Positions 9,051 to 18,266 of a stretch of DNA of 57,077 nucleotides are shown here, one piece after another. The notes under the pieces were generated by a model that did not search any database, was not told the origin of the DNA, and saw nothing but the letters and a program-made list of their open reading frames with translations. The stretch lies in NCBI GenBank assembly GCA_017484095.1, contig JAFUTU010000006.1, forward strand, positions 1 through 57,077, in the 5' to 3' direction. Position numbers and translations under genes: made by a program. Position 1 is the stretch's first letter, and every line of letters begins with the position of its first letter. This DNA comes from Ruminococcus sp. Lineage in GTDB: Bacteria > Bacillota > Clostridia > Oscillospirales > Ruminococcaceae.

Positions 9051-9531
9051 TATCAAAGGGTTTTTGAGAAGCTTCGGTTTTGCAGCGCAAGGGTTGATAA
9101 GCTGTGTTAATTCAGAGCGGAATATGAGATTTCATATCGGGGCGGCGGTATTCGTAATATGGATAATGAGGTTTTACTGCCTTTCTGCTGCAAAGAGCGC
9201 TGTGCTCTATCTTTGCATAGGTGCAGTTATCGCGCTTGAGCTTATAAACACTGCGATAGAGAGCGTTGTGGATCTTGTGTCTCCCGATAAAAACAATAAG
9301 GCAAAAAAGGCAAAGGACTGTGCCGCTGGCGCAGTCCTTGTTATGGCTTTTATAAGTGTGATCTGCGCTGTGTATATCCTATGGGATACGGCAGTGTTCG
9401 CACATATATGGGAAGTGATGACGGACAAGCCTTACAGGATATGTATTCTTGCAGCGCTGACTGCGATATGGCTTGTGTGGGTGTTCTTTCCGAGGAAAAG
9501 TGAGGAAGTTGAAAATGAACAAAAACAATAA
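9034..9531 (+). CDS. dgkA: Diacylglycerol/undecaprenol kinase (DgkA family)
   Basis: 165 residues starting MRTGNNIKGF at an ATG inside the ybeY 3' end. The family core is clear: SFGFAAQG, then NMRFHIG, three membrane helices, and the catalytic ALELINTAIESVVD signature near residues 67-80 followed by AKDCAAGAVL. Gram-positive members phosphorylate undecaprenol rather than diacylglycerol, feeding the lipid carrier for cell-wall synthesis. An additional C-terminal hydrophobic segment (ICILAALTAIWLVWVFF) makes it longer than the roughly 120-residue minimum. The gene lies between ybeY and era, a common Firmicute order. Confidence 0.9.
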   Translation: MRTGNNIKGFLRSFGFAAQGLISCVNSERNMRFHIGAAVFVIWIMRFYCLSAAKSAVLYLCIGAVIALELINTAIESVVDLVSPDKNNKAKKAKDCAAGAVLVMAFISVICAVYILWDTAVFAHIWEVMTDKPYRICILAALTAIWLVWVFFPRKSEEVENEQKQ

Positions 9532-10423
9532 CAGCAAAAGTGTATTCGTAACTATAGTGGGCAGGGCAAATGCAGGAAAATCGTCACTGCTCAATAAGCT
9601 GGTGGGTGAAAAGATAGCGGCGGTGAGCTCTAAACCGCAGACAACCAGAACAAGGATAACGGGTGTACTGACCGAGGGAGATGTACAGTACGTTTTTTTG
9701 GACACCCCCGGAGTTCATAAGGCGCATAACAAGCTTGGTGAGCATATGCTCAAGGCGGTGAATGAGTCGGTATCTGAGGGTGAGCTTATACTGATGATGG
9801 CTGACTGCACCAAAAAGCCTAATGAGAGCGAAAAAAAGCTTGTACAGGGTTTTACGAACAAAACAAAGGTGATACTTGCGATAAACAAGACGGACCTTAT
9901 CAAAGAGAAGGAAAAGCTTTTTGAAGTCATCACGGAGTATTCAGCACTTTATGATTTCGATGAAGTAGTGCCGATAAGCGTTGCCGAGGACGACGGTCTT
10001 GATATAATTATGAATGTGTTTAAGGAAAATGCTGTGGAGGGACCGCATTATTTTCCTGATGATAAGTTCACAGATCAGCCCGAAAAGGTGATAATGGCTG
10101 AGATGATAAGAGAAAAGGCACTTCTGAACCTCAATGAGGAGGTGCCGCACGGTATCGCTGTGACGATAGAACGCCTTAATGAGCGCGATAACCGTGAGGG
10201 TGAAGCTATTCTTGATATTGATGCTACTATCTACTGTGAGCGTGAGAGCCATAAAGGAATACTTATAGGCAAGGGCGGCTCGATGCTGAGAAGGATAGGC
10301 TCTCAGGCAAGAGAAGAGCTGGAAGGTTTTTTCGGGATAAAGGTAAATCTTCAGTGCTGGGTAAAGGTGAAGGAGGACTGGAGAAACCGCGAAGGGCTCA
10401 TCAAAAACTTCGGGCTGGAATAA
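9515..10423 (+). CDS. era: GTPase Era
   Basis: 302 residues from ATG 9515 (MNKNNNSKSVFVTIVG), with GAGGAAG upstream, overlapping dgk by 17 bases. All GTPase motifs are visible: G1 GRANAGKS, G2 with TTRTRI, G3 DTPG, G4 NKTD. The C-terminal KH domain carries the GKGGSMLRRIG loop. Era binds the 3' end of 16S rRNA and acts in small-subunit assembly. Its grouping with phoH and ybeY is a conserved ribosome-maturation cluster. Nothing unusual in length or motifs. Confidence 0.96.
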   Translation: MNKNNNSKSVFVTIVGRANAGKSSLLNKLVGEKIAAVSSKPQTTRTRITGVLTEGDVQYVFLDTPGVHKAHNKLGEHMLKAVNESVSEGELILMMADCTKKPNESEKKLVQGFTNKTKVILAINKTDLIKEKEKLFEVITEYSALYDFDEVVPISVAEDDGLDIIMNVFKENAVEGPHYFPDDKFTDQPEKVIMAEMIREKALLNLNEEVPHGIAVTIERLNERDNREGEAILDIDATIYCERESHKGILIGKGGSMLRRIGSQAREELEGFFGIKVNLQCWVKVKEDWRNREGLIKNFGLE

Positions 10424-10517
10424 AAACTGGAAGACTTGACCGCTGATAATGCTGACCTCTGCGCAGATAATATAATGAACGAAAAATCGTTTGCTATTGA
10501 TGCGGGAGGGATAGGTT

Positions 10518-10649
10518 ATGTCATACTGGGACAGGTTTTTAAAAAGCGGCAGGATAGAGGATTATCTTGCCTACTGCCGAAACGAGAAGGAGGAAGAGCG
10601 CAGTGCTGACCTTGAAAGGCCTCGTGATAAGGGAGAGCGACAGAGGTGA
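10518..10649 (+). CDS. yqzL: YqzL-like small protein between era and recO
   Basis: 43 codons plus stop, with a strong GGGAGGG ribosome site eight bases upstream. The N-terminus reads MSYWDRFLKSGRIEDYLAY, matching the pattern of Firmicute YqzL (aromatic W, then a G-x-I-x-x-Y-L motif). The rest is highly charged. Position between era and recO is the same as in Bacillus, which strongly supports the call. The 3' end overlaps the start of recO by 47 bases in another frame. Function unknown. Confidence 0.75.
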   Translation: MSYWDRFLKSGRIEDYLAYCRNEKEEERSADLERPRDKGERQR

Positions 10650-11361
10650 AGCGAGCAAGTCGATAAGCATACTGACTGCCGAGAGAGGCATTGTGAATGT
10701 GTTCATCAGGGGCGGAAAGAAAAGCTCGAAAAATGCGTCTCCTTCTGAGCTGTTCGCTTATTCGACATTCTGTCTGGAGGAAAAGAAAAAGGCTACTCAG
10801 CAGATGTATTATCTTAATTCTTGTGAGTCGGAAAAGCTGTTTTATAATATAAGGCTCGATGCTGTGAAAATGGCTTTGGGAATGTATTTCTGTGAACTGC
10901 TTGGCTACATTGCGACAGAGGAGACTGCGAGCGAAGAGCTGCTGAGGCTTACTCTCAATACTTTTTATTCCCTTGATACCGACAGGATAGATATGGAGCT
11001 TCTGAGGGCTGTTTTTGAGTTCAGACTGCTTTGCGAGACAGGGTTCAGACCTGCTCTTCTGGGCTGCGCAGAGTGCCTGAAAAGTGAGAGCGATATGATG
11101 TATATAGATATCGCCTCGGGCAGTATGCTTTGCAAGGACTGTTATGAGGAAAAAGGAGAGCTCAATATCTTTGAAGCGGATAAGACCTTGCTTTATACTA
11201 TACGCTTTATCGCGCTTGCAGAGTATGACAGGCTGTTCAGCTTTCGGCTCAGTGATAAATATCTTTCGCAGCTTTGCGAATTTACAAAGAAGTATCTGAG
11301 ATATCATGTCAGGGGAGAACTCAGAACATTAAAATTCTATAAGGCTTTAAAGGGAGATTGA
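10603..11361 (+). CDS. recO: DNA repair protein RecO
   Basis: 252 residues from a GTG at 10603 (MLTLKGLVIRESDRGE), placed eight bases after AGGAGG; the TTG at 10567 extends the frame but has no ribosome site. N-terminal OB fold (KGLVIRESDRGEASK, then a GGKK segment) followed by the helical domain and a four-cysteine zinc motif, CAEC near residue 158 and CKDC near 183. RecO loads RecA on SSB-coated DNA in the RecFOR pathway. It ends the phoH-ybeY-dgk-era-yqzL-recO operon; the next gene starts one base later. Confidence 0.92.
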   Translation: MLTLKGLVIRESDRGEASKSISILTAERGIVNVFIRGGKKSSKNASPSELFAYSTFCLEEKKKATQQMYYLNSCESEKLFYNIRLDAVKMALGMYFCELLGYIATEETASEELLRLTLNTFYSLDTDRIDMELLRAVFEFRLLCETGFRPALLGCAECLKSESDMMYIDIASGSMLCKDCYEEKGELNIFEADKTLLYTIRFIALAEYDRLFSFRLSDKYLSQLCEFTKKYLRYHVRGELRTLKFYKALKGD

Positions 11362-11362
11362 C

Positions 11363-11698
11363 ATGGCATCGTCTAAGGGATATCTTGATTTTGTGCTCGA
11401 TCAGCTTTCTGAGCTGGACGGGATAACATACAGATCTATGATGGGCGAATACATACTCTATTACCGCGGCAAGATAATAGGCGGTATCTATGATAACAGG
11501 CTTTTGTTAAAGCCGACGAAAGCAGTCAGCAGGGTATTCCCTGATGCAGTTGAGGCGCTGCCCTATGATGGCGCAAAGCCTATGCTCATGCCAGCGCAGA
11601 TCGAGGACAGTGAGCTTTTGACAAAGGCTGTGACAGAGATGTATGACGAGCTGCCTGAGCCGAAAAAGAAAAACAACAGCCTTAAGAGAAAAGCTTAA
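11363..11698 (+). CDS. TfoX N-terminal domain protein
   Basis: 111 residues forming one TfoX/Sxy N-terminal domain: SMMGEYILYYRGKIIGGIYDNRLLLK is the typical fold signature. It is preceded by AAAGGGAG at the end of recO, so it is cotranscribed. Full-length TfoX activates competence in gamma-proteobacteria, but stand-alone domain proteins in Firmicutes have no established role. The C-terminal tail is strongly basic (PKKKNNSLKRKA). Confidence 0.85.
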   Translation: MASSKGYLDFVLDQLSELDGITYRSMMGEYILYYRGKIIGGIYDNRLLLKPTKAVSRVFPDAVEALPYDGAKPMLMPAQIEDSELLTKAVTEMYDELPEPKKKNNSLKRKA

Positions 11699-11713
11699 CA
11701 GTGGTGTTGAAAT

Positions 11714-12631
11714 ATGTCTATCGAAATAAGGAAAGCTGAAAGCCCCGAAATAAGAAAGCATATCCGAGTGGTTCAGAAAATGACGAGCGGAATGGGCTTT
11801 GATGAAAAAATGGGGAATGTGAACTGGAGGGCTGTCAGACTGATATCGGGGTTGGGCTGTCGGCTGATGCCTAAGGAAAAAGGAGTAAGATTCAAACGGC
11901 TCAGAGCTGACGGACTAAGCTTTGAGATAGCCATACCTGATAAAATACTGTCAAAAAATATCATAGTTTATATTCACGGAGGAGGATTTGTTTCGGGAAG
12001 TGCCGTCTCGTCGAGAGGGTACAGCTCTATGCTTTGCGCTTATTCAGGTTGCAGAGTTATAGCTGTGGATTATTCGCTGGCGCCTGAAAAGCCTTTTCCT
12101 TATGGATTTAATGACTGCTGCCTGATCGTTGAAAGAATAGCTGAAAAGTTACCGAAGGCAAAAATAGCACTTGTGGGAGAAAGTGCAGGCGGAAATCTCT
12201 GTGTCGGGCTTGGGCTAAAGTACGCTAATAAAATATCATCAGTTACTGTACACAGCCCTTTTATGGATTTCACGGGAAAGCTGGACAGAACAGAGCATAA
12301 GATAAGAGATTTTACAGTGAAGATCGGCTGTCTTAAACCGCTGAATGAGATATATGTTGTAAAAAACAGCGCTGATGACCCGTATATCTCTCCTGTTTTT
12401 GGCGATTTTGCAGGATTTCCTCCGACGTTTATAACCTGTGATGCAAATGAGACTCTGTTTGCAGATTCTATCTGGCTTTACAGAAAGCTGAAAGGGCTGG
12501 GTATAGCTGTGAAGATGATAGAAATGAGAGGGGCTTTCCACGCCTTTTCTACGATAGGGACAGGATCTCCCGAGACAAAGCTAATATTAAAAGAGAATAT
12601 TGAATTTATAAGATCAGCTTTTAAAAAATGA
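11714..12631 (+). CDS. Alpha/beta hydrolase of the hormone-sensitive-lipase type
   Basis: 305 residues. HGGGF near residue 88 gives the oxyanion hole of the HSL family, GESAGGN near 157 carries the nucleophile serine, and FITCDANETLFADS near 238 and GAFHAF near 277 supply the acid and histidine of the triad. No signal peptide, so it is cytosolic. The likely activity is ester hydrolysis on short acyl or acetylated substrates; the true substrate cannot be told. It lies 15 bases after the TfoX-domain gene and just before mutS2. The ribosome site is weak. Confidence 0.85.
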   Translation: MSIEIRKAESPEIRKHIRVVQKMTSGMGFDEKMGNVNWRAVRLISGLGCRLMPKEKGVRFKRLRADGLSFEIAIPDKILSKNIIVYIHGGGFVSGSAVSSRGYSSMLCAYSGCRVIAVDYSLAPEKPFPYGFNDCCLIVERIAEKLPKAKIALVGESAGGNLCVGLGLKYANKISSVTVHSPFMDFTGKLDRTEHKIRDFTVKIGCLKPLNEIYVVKNSADDPYISPVFGDFAGFPPTFITCDANETLFADSIWLYRKLKGLGIAVKMIEMRGAFHAFSTIGTGSPETKLILKENIEFIRSAFKK

Positions 12632-12661
12632 TCTTTAGCACTAATAACAACGGAGAATAAA

Positions 12662-15061
12662 ATGAATATAAAAAACTGCGAAGTATTGGAATTACATAAA
12701 ATACTTGAAATGCTGTCGGGAAAGTGTTCAAATCCCGAGGCTAAGAAAATGGCGTCAGAGATCGTGCCTTCTGATGAGCTTGATGATGTCAGGCACGAGG
12801 TGGCAAAAACTACGCTGGCGCTGGAATTATCGGTGCGCTACGGTACACCTGTGTTCTATAATATACCTGATGTTTCCGCGCCTTTGAAAAGAGCACAGAG
12901 CGGCGGAGTTATGTCCTTGGAGGAGCTTATCCGCATAAGGCGGCTGCTTTCTCAGGTGCAGGAGCTGTACAGCTGGTTCAGTCAGATAAGAGATGAGGAC
13001 ACATCAAAGCTCTCATACCTGTTTGAGCAGCTGTTCCCCGATAAGGCGCTGCTGACAAGACTTGAAACAGCTATCGCTAGTGAGAGTGAGCTCACTGATG
13101 ATGCGAGCGCACAGCTCAGGTCTATCAGGCTGAAGATAAGCCGCGGCGGCATAAAGATAAGAGAATCGCTTGATAAGATGATAAAGTCATCAAGCGTTAC
13201 GAAATATTTGCAGGAAAGCGTTGTTACACTTCGTGACGGGCGCTTTGTTCTGCCTGTGAAAACTGAATATAAAAGCCGTGTGCCGGGTCTTGTACATGAC
13301 ACCTCTGCAACGGGTTCTACTTTGTTTATCGAGCCTATGAGCGTTGTAGAAGCAAACAACGAGATACGTATACTCAAGGGTGAGGAGCAGGACGAGATCA
13401 GAAGAATAATCCGAGAGCTTTCGGATATGTGTGCAGCAACTGCCGATAAGCTTATTTCGGGATACAATGCGGCGGCGCAGCTTGATCTGTATTTTTCAAA
13501 GGCGAACCTTGCTGCCGATATGCGCGCGATGACTCCCGAGATATCAGATGATGGTATAATTATTTTAAACAAGGCAAGGCACCCTCTGCTTGATAAGAAC
13601 AAGGCAGTGCCGATAGATTTCTCTATAGGTGAGGACTACAAGTCTCTTGTTATCACAGGTCCGAACACAGGCGGTAAAACAGTTGTTTTAAAAACTGTGG
13701 GCCTTCTGACGCTTATGACTATGTGCGGCCTTCTTATACCTGCTTCTGATGGGAGCAAGATATCAGTATATAAGAAAATTCTCGTTGATATCGGTGATAT
13801 GCAGTCGATAGAGCAGAACCTCTCAACGTTCTCATCTCATATGAACAGAGTAAAAGAGATACTTGATGAGGCAGACAGCGAAAGCCTCGTCCTTCTTGAT
13901 GAGCTGGGTTCAGGTACCGACCCTGTTGAGGGTGCTGCGCTTGCAGTCGCTGTTATCGAGAGGATAGGCAAGTTCGGGGCAACACTTGTAACAACAACTC
14001 ATTATCAGGAGCTGAAAATGTATGCTCTCGATACAGAGGGAGTTGAGAACGCCTCCTGCGAATTTGATACGCAGACGCTCAAACCCACCTACAGGCTGAT
14101 AATAGGCTCACCCGGAAAGTCAAACGCTTTTGACATTTCAAGAAGCTTAGGCATAGATGATGACATAATAAAGCACGCGAAGAGCCTTATAACTGATGAC
14201 AACCGCCGCTTTGAGAATGTTATCGAGAGGCTGGAGGAGTCAAGAACTGAGCTGGAAAAAAGCCGCAGAGAGCTTGAAAACGAACGGCGAGAAGCAGAGA
14301 AGATAAGAAAAGAGCTTGAAAAGGAACGAGAGAAGTTCTATGACCGCAAGGAAAAAGAACTGGAGCAGGCAAGACTTGAGGCAGAGAACATCGTTAAGAA
14401 CGTTCGGATAGAGTCACAGCATCTGGTCGAAGAGCTGGAGGCTATGAAAAAAGAGAAGGATATGGCAGACTTTTCTCAGAAAGCAGCTCAGGCAAAGGGT
14501 ATGCAGCGCAGAGCGATAAACAGGTTGTATGATGAATCTATGCCCGATATGGAAAGCCGAAATAAAGATTATGTTTTGCCTAGACCTCTCAAAAAAGGCG
14601 ACAGGGTGCTCCTCGCAGATAACGGCAGAAGGGGCATACTGACATCAGCGCCTGATGCGTCAGGCAGCTGTTTTGTGCAGATAGGTGTGATGCGCACCAA
14701 GGTAGATGCTTCTAAGCTCAGACTTATCGAGGACGAGCCCCAGAGCGCCAAGCAGCCTAAAAAGCCAAAGGGCGGAGCCATAACGAAAACAGGCGTTGAG
14801 AGCAGAATGACAAGAAAACTCTCGACTGAGCTGGATATCAGAGGCTATGCCGCAGATGAGGGCGTACATGAGGTAGAGCAGTTCATATCTGACGCTATAA
14901 TGTCAGGGGTTTCTATGCTTACCATAATCCACGGACGCGGCACGGGAGTGCTGAAAAATGCTGTAAGAAATCATCTGAAAAGGCATCGCTCGGTAAAGTC
15001 GTTCCGTCCGGGAGTTTACGGTGAAGGCGAGGACGGCGTAACTATAGTTGAACTGAAATAG
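12662..15061 (+). CDS. mutS2: MutS2 family ATPase/endonuclease
   Basis: 799 residues, the usual length. Core: N-terminal MutS-like clamp (SGKCSNPEAKKMA), Walker A GPNTGGKT near residue 335, Walker B LLDELGSGTDP near 412, long coiled-coil region (about 515-610, rich in E, K and R), and a C-terminal Smr domain with LDIRGY and IIHGRGTGVLK. MutS2 has roles in suppressing homologous recombination and in splitting collided ribosomes; it lacks the mismatch-binding domain of MutS1. AACGGAG lies just before the ATG. It forms an operon with the downstream lipoprotein gene, 11 bases on. Confidence 0.95.
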   Translation: MNIKNCEVLELHKILEMLSGKCSNPEAKKMASEIVPSDELDDVRHEVAKTTLALELSVRYGTPVFYNIPDVSAPLKRAQSGGVMSLEELIRIRRLLSQVQELYSWFSQIRDEDTSKLSYLFEQLFPDKALLTRLETAIASESELTDDASAQLRSIRLKISRGGIKIRESLDKMIKSSSVTKYLQESVVTLRDGRFVLPVKTEYKSRVPGLVHDTSATGSTLFIEPMSVVEANNEIRILKGEEQDEIRRIIRELSDMCAATADKLISGYNAAAQLDLYFSKANLAADMRAMTPEISDDGIIILNKARHPLLDKNKAVPIDFSIGEDYKSLVITGPNTGGKTVVLKTVGLLTLMTMCGLLIPASDGSKISVYKKILVDIGDMQSIEQNLSTFSSHMNRVKEILDEADSESLVLLDELGSGTDPVEGAALAVAVIERIGKFGATLVTTTHYQELKMYALDTEGVENASCEFDTQTLKPTYRLIIGSPGKSNAFDISRSLGIDDDIIKHAKSLITDDNRRFENVIERLEESRTELEKSRRELENERREAEKIRKELEKEREKFYDRKEKELEQARLEAENIVKNVRIESQHLVEELEAMKKEKDMADFSQKAAQAKGMQRRAINRLYDESMPDMESRNKDYVLPRPLKKGDRVLLADNGRRGILTSAPDASGSCFVQIGVMRTKVDASKLRLIEDEPQSAKQPKKPKGGAITKTGVESRMTRKLSTELDIRGYAADEGVHEVEQFISDAIMSGVSMLTIIHGRGTGVLKNAVRNHLKRHRSVKSFRPGVYGEGEDGVTIVELK

Positions 15062-15072
15062 AAAGGTCTTAT

Positions 15073-15486
15073 ATGAAAAAACTTATAGCGATAATACTGT
15101 CAGCTGCTGCGCTTGTGCTTACAGTTGGCTGTGCAGCGGATAAAAACGATTCCTCCGAGGAGGATATAAAGGGCATATATGTTGAGATATCACAGGAAGA
15201 TGCAAAACAGATGATGGACAATGATGACAGTAATATCATCATTGATGTGCGCCGTCAGGACGAATATGATGAGGGTCATATACCCGGAGCAGTGTGTATT
15301 CCGAATGAGTCGATAATGACAGAGCAGCCCGAAGAGCTTCCCGATAAGGATCAGGTGATACTTGTGTACTGCCGAAGCGGAAGGCGAAGCAAACAGGCTG
15401 CGCAGAAGCTTGCCGATATGGGGTATACCAATGTTTATGAGTTCGGCGGGATAATAGACTGGACAGGCGACATCGTTAAGGAGTGA
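15073..15486 (+). CDS. Rhodanese-domain lipoprotein
   Basis: 137 residues. A lipoprotein signal (MKKLIAIILSAAALVLTVGC) puts the lipidated cysteine at residue 20 and the protein on the outer face of the membrane. A single rhodanese domain follows: IIIDVRRQDEYDEGHIPGAVCIP and the active-site loop YCRSGRRSKQAA with the catalytic cysteine near residue 102. Such proteins may transfer sulfur or relay thiols outside the cell. The stop codon overlaps the ribosome site region of the next gene, indicating coupling. Confidence 0.9.
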   Translation: MKKLIAIILSAAALVLTVGCAADKNDSSEEDIKGIYVEISQEDAKQMMDNDDSNIIIDVRRQDEYDEGHIPGAVCIPNESIMTEQPEELPDKDQVILVYCRSGRRSKQAAQKLADMGYTNVYEFGGIIDWTGDIVKE

Positions 15487-15491
15487 CTAGA

Positions 15492-15827
15492 GTGGGACTT
15501 TTTGAAAGTGTAAAGAATAATGAGAATGAAAGCACTAAGCTAAGGTATGATTCTTTTGACGGCGGTGGACCCGAGTATACTGCCGAGATAGAAGATGAGA
15601 CCATAGTTACATGCAGCTGTGTTCGCCATTATGCCAAGCAGGATCATGAAAAAATATGCGGTGCAGGCTATGATGTGGTATTCACGTTCAAAGGGTTAAA
15701 AGAGGGTAAGACGACAATGAAGATATCTTCTTTTTCACCGATAGTTCCGCCCGCTGAGGAGAAATACCTCGTCACGGTAGACGGTGACCTAAATGTGAAA
15801 CTGACACTGTTGGAAGAAACTGAATAA
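15492..15827 (+). CDS. Small hypothetical protein, possibly chagasin-like fold
   Basis: 111 residues from a GTG at 15492, eight bases after AAGGAG; another GTG at 15483 is possible. No signal peptide or membrane segment. The sequence is acidic and probably all beta. The pattern YDVVFTFKGLKEGKTTMKI followed by KYLVTVD recalls chagasin/I42 peptidase inhibitors, but the diagnostic loops are not clear, so this is only a hint. It is the last gene before a strong terminator in the mutS2 transcription unit. Confidence 0.55.
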   Translation: MGLFESVKNNENESTKLRYDSFDGGGPEYTAEIEDETIVTCSCVRHYAKQDHEKICGAGYDVVFTFKGLKEGKTTMKISSFSPIVPPAEEKYLVTVDGDLNVKLTLLEETE

Positions 15828-15832
15828 TACAG

Positions 15833-15867
15833 TTTGCCGTTCTGATCTCAGGACGGCAAATATTTTT
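15833..15867 (+). terminator. Rho-independent terminator
   Basis: Stem of TTTGCCGT (15833-15840) with ACGGCAAA (15853-15860), extended by CTGA/TCAG inside, followed by TATTTTT. It ends the mutS2-lipoprotein unit. Confidence 0.88.
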
Positions 15868-15879
15868 AACATATAGTTA

Positions 15880-15908
15880 TTGAAATGTTACGGCGTTTGT
15901 GGTATACT
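15880..15908 (+). promoter_or_regulatory. Promoter for the DUF951-prfA unit
   Basis: TTGAAA (15880-15885) and TATACT (15903-15908), 17-base spacer, 34 bases upstream of the DUF951 gene. Confidence 0.8.
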
Positions 15909-15941
15909 AATATGATATGAGCGATATAAAGGAGGTGCCTT

Positions 15942-16127
15942 ATGGACGTACAGAAGGGCGATGTGCTTGTTATGAAGAAAAAACACCCATGTGGTGCGAA
16001 TAAAATGGCAGTTCTGCGTTCGGGCATGGATTTCAAGCTCAGATGCGAGGGCTGCGGCAGAGAGTTTATGATACCGCGCGTAAAGGCAGAAAAAAATATC
16101 AAGCAGATACTCCGTGACGGATTGTAG
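15942..16127 (+). CDS. DUF951 small zinc-ribbon-like protein
   Basis: 61 residues with GGAGGTG seven bases upstream. It matches DUF951: GDVLVMKKKHPCGANKMAVLR, then DFKLRCEGCGREFMIPR. The three cysteines (HPCG, then CEGC) suggest a metal site. The family is widespread in Firmicutes, often near ychF, parB or prfA, and is likely nucleic-acid-associated; no firm function is known to me. It is followed by prfA after 49 bases. Confidence 0.9.
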   Translation: MDVQKGDVLVMKKKHPCGANKMAVLRSGMDFKLRCEGCGREFMIPRVKAEKNIKQILRDGL

Positions 16128-16176
16128 CTTTTTTACTCGGCATAAATTAGTATAAAACTACAACAGGAGGATAATT

Positions 16177-17256
16177 ATGTTTGAAAAATTACTTGCATTG
16201 GAAGATAAATTCAATGAGATAAATGAAAAGCTCATGCAGCCTGAGGTAGTCAATGACAGCAGGCTTTATACTGAGCTTATGAAAGAATACAAGACCTTGG
16301 AGCCTATAGCACAAAGCTTTGGTGAATACAAGAATGCCAAGGAGCAGTTCGATGAGGCACAGGAGCTTCTCGATGCAGGCGGACTTGATAAGGATTTCAA
16401 AGAAATGGTGCAGGCGCAGTTTGAGGAATCAAAAGAGAAAATGGCTGAGCTTGAGGATAAACTGAAAATAATGCTTCTGCCAAAGGATCCGAATGATGAG
16501 AAGAATGTTATCATCGAGATCAGAGGCGGTGCAGGCGGTGAAGAGGCTGCACTGTTTGCAGGTTCTCTTTACAGAATGTACACTATGTATGCATCATCTC
16601 AGGGCTGGCAGACGGAAGTGCTTAATTCTAATGAGACTGAGCTTGGCGGATATAAAGAAGTCACATTCAGTGTTTCAGGCTCGGGAGCTTATTCAAGGCT
16701 CAAATATGAGAGCGGAGTTCACCGTGTGCAGAGAGTGCCCGAGACAGAATCTCAGGGCAGGGTGCACACATCTACCGTGACGGTGGCTGTGCTTCCCGAG
16801 GCTGAGGACGTTGAGCTTGATATAAACGAAGAAAAAGATCTGAAAATAGACGTTTTCCGCTCCTCAGGCGCAGGCGGTCAGCATATAAACAAGACCTCAT
16901 CTGCGATAAGGATAACCCACCTGCCCACCGGTATGGTAGTTGAGTGCCAGAATGAGCGTTCACAGTTCCAGAATAAGGCTAAGGCGCTTGCGATACTGCG
17001 CTCACGTCTGCTCGATCAGAAACAGCAGGAGCAGGATAAGCAGATAGCGGACAACAGGCGTTCACAGGTCGGTACGGGTGACCGTTCCGAGAGGATAAGA
17101 ACTTATAACTTCCCCGAAGGGCGCATATCAGATCATAGGATAGGGCTTACTATCTACAGGCTGGAGCAGGTGCTTAACGGCGCTCTTGATGAGGTGATAG
17201 ATGCCCTTGCAACTGCCGATCAGGCAGCCAAGCTTGCAGGAGAGAAGGATAGCTGA
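16177..17256 (+). CDS. prfA: Peptide chain release factor 1
   Basis: 359 residues, typical for RF1. The N-terminal helical domain is followed by the codon-recognition domain and the catalytic GGQ motif in [15 protein letters not shown] near residue 230, which triggers peptide release. The spacing and the [11 protein letters not shown] segment are those of class-1 release factors; no frameshift site is present, so RF1 rather than RF2. AGGAGG lies six bases before the ATG. The stop overlaps the start of the tsaC gene by one base (TGATG). Confidence 0.95.
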   Translation: MFEKLLALEDKFNEINEKLMQPEVVNDSRLYTELMKEYKTLEPIAQSFGEYKNAKEQFDEAQELLDAGGLDKDFKEMVQAQFEESKEKMAELEDKLKIMLLPKDPNDEKNVIIEIRGGAGGEEAALFAGSLYRMYTMYASSQGWQTEVLNSNETELGGYKEVTFSVSGSGAYSRLKYESGVHRVQRVPETESQGRVHTSTVTVAVLPEAEDVELDINEEKDLKIDVFRSSGAGGQHINKTSSAIRITHLPTGMVVECQNERSQFQNKAKALAILRSRLLDQKQQEQDKQIADNRRSQVGTGDRSERIRTYNFPEGRISDHRIGLTIYRLEQVLNGALDEVIDALATADQAAKLAGEKDS

Positions 17257-18266
17257 TGAAAACCGAGATACTTGGAACAGACGGTGCATCTCTTGACAGA
17301 GCGGCTGAGCTGCTGACAAGAGGAGCGGTCGTAGCTGTACCGACCGAGACGGTATACGGGCTTGCTGCAAATGCTTTTGATGAAAAGGCAGTCAGGCGTA
17401 TTTTTGAAGCAAAGGGCAGACCTGCGGATAATCCGCTCATAGTGCATATAGCTGATATTTCCTATCTTGAAAAGCTCTCGCCGTGCGTGCCTGAGCTTGC
17501 ATACAAGTGTGCCGAGGCTTTCTGGGCAGGACCTTTAACTATGATACTTCCGAAAAAAGATATTATACCCTCGGTCACAAGCGGCGGTCTCGATACTGTC
17601 GGGATAAGAATGCCCGTTGACAAGACTGCCAGAGCAATAATAAAGCGCTGCGGCTTTGCACTGGCTGCACCATCGGCAAATGTTTCGGGTAGTCCGTCTC
17701 CTACGACATTCAGGCACGTTTATGAGGATATGAACGGCAGGATATCAGCAATAGTTGACGGCGGCGACTGCTCCGTCGGGGTGGAATCTACCGTTATAAG
17801 CTTTGATGATAACAAGATACGTGTTTTGCGCCCTGGCTTTATTTCTCCCGAGGAGCTTTCGGAGATCGCAGATACGGTCATAGACAAGGGAGTTCTTGAA
17901 CAGCTCGGAGCTGATGCGGTGGTTCGTTCACCGGGAATGAAATACAAGCATTATGCACCGAAGGCAGACGTGACAATTATCGACTCTGACCGTGACAGCT
18001 TTAAGCATTATGTGAGAAAAAACAGCGATGACGCAACAATGCTGATGGTGTTCTCTGAGGCTGACTGTGAAGGACTTGATATCGAATTTATTGAATACGG
18101 TGAGACCGCAGAGGAGCAGGCGAAAAGGCTTTTTACTTCTTTGAGAACGCTTGATGAGCTTGGTGCTGAAAAGGTGTATGCACGCTGCCCCAAAAAAAGC
18201 GGAGTTGGTCTTGCAGTGTATAACAGGCTGCTAAGGGCAGCAGGCTTTAAGGTGGTGAGACTGTGA
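17256..18266 (+). CDS. sua5: L-threonylcarbamoyladenylate synthase (Sua5/TsaC)
   Basis: 336 residues. The YrdC domain (about 14-200) starts with AAELLTRGAVVAVPTETVYGLAANAF and contains the KGRPADNPL phosphate-binding segment. The C-terminal Sua5 domain (about 225-336) follows the SPGMKYKHYAPKA linker. The enzyme makes threonylcarbamoyl-AMP from threonine, bicarbonate and ATP for t6A modification of tRNAs that read ANN codons. Start overlaps the prfA stop; stop overlaps the coaE start, so prfA-sua5-coaE is tightly coupled. Confidence 0.94.
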   Translation: MKTEILGTDGASLDRAAELLTRGAVVAVPTETVYGLAANAFDEKAVRRIFEAKGRPADNPLIVHIADISYLEKLSPCVPELAYKCAEAFWAGPLTMILPKKDIIPSVTSGGLDTVGIRMPVDKTARAIIKRCGFALAAPSANVSGSPSPTTFRHVYEDMNGRISAIVDGGDCSVGVESTVISFDDNKIRVLRPGFISPEELSEIADTVIDKGVLEQLGADAVVRSPGMKYKHYAPKADVTIIDSDRDSFKHYVRKNSDDATMLMVFSEADCEGLDIEFIEYGETAEEQAKRLFTSLRTLDELGAEKVYARCPKKSGVGLAVYNRLLRAAGFKVVRL

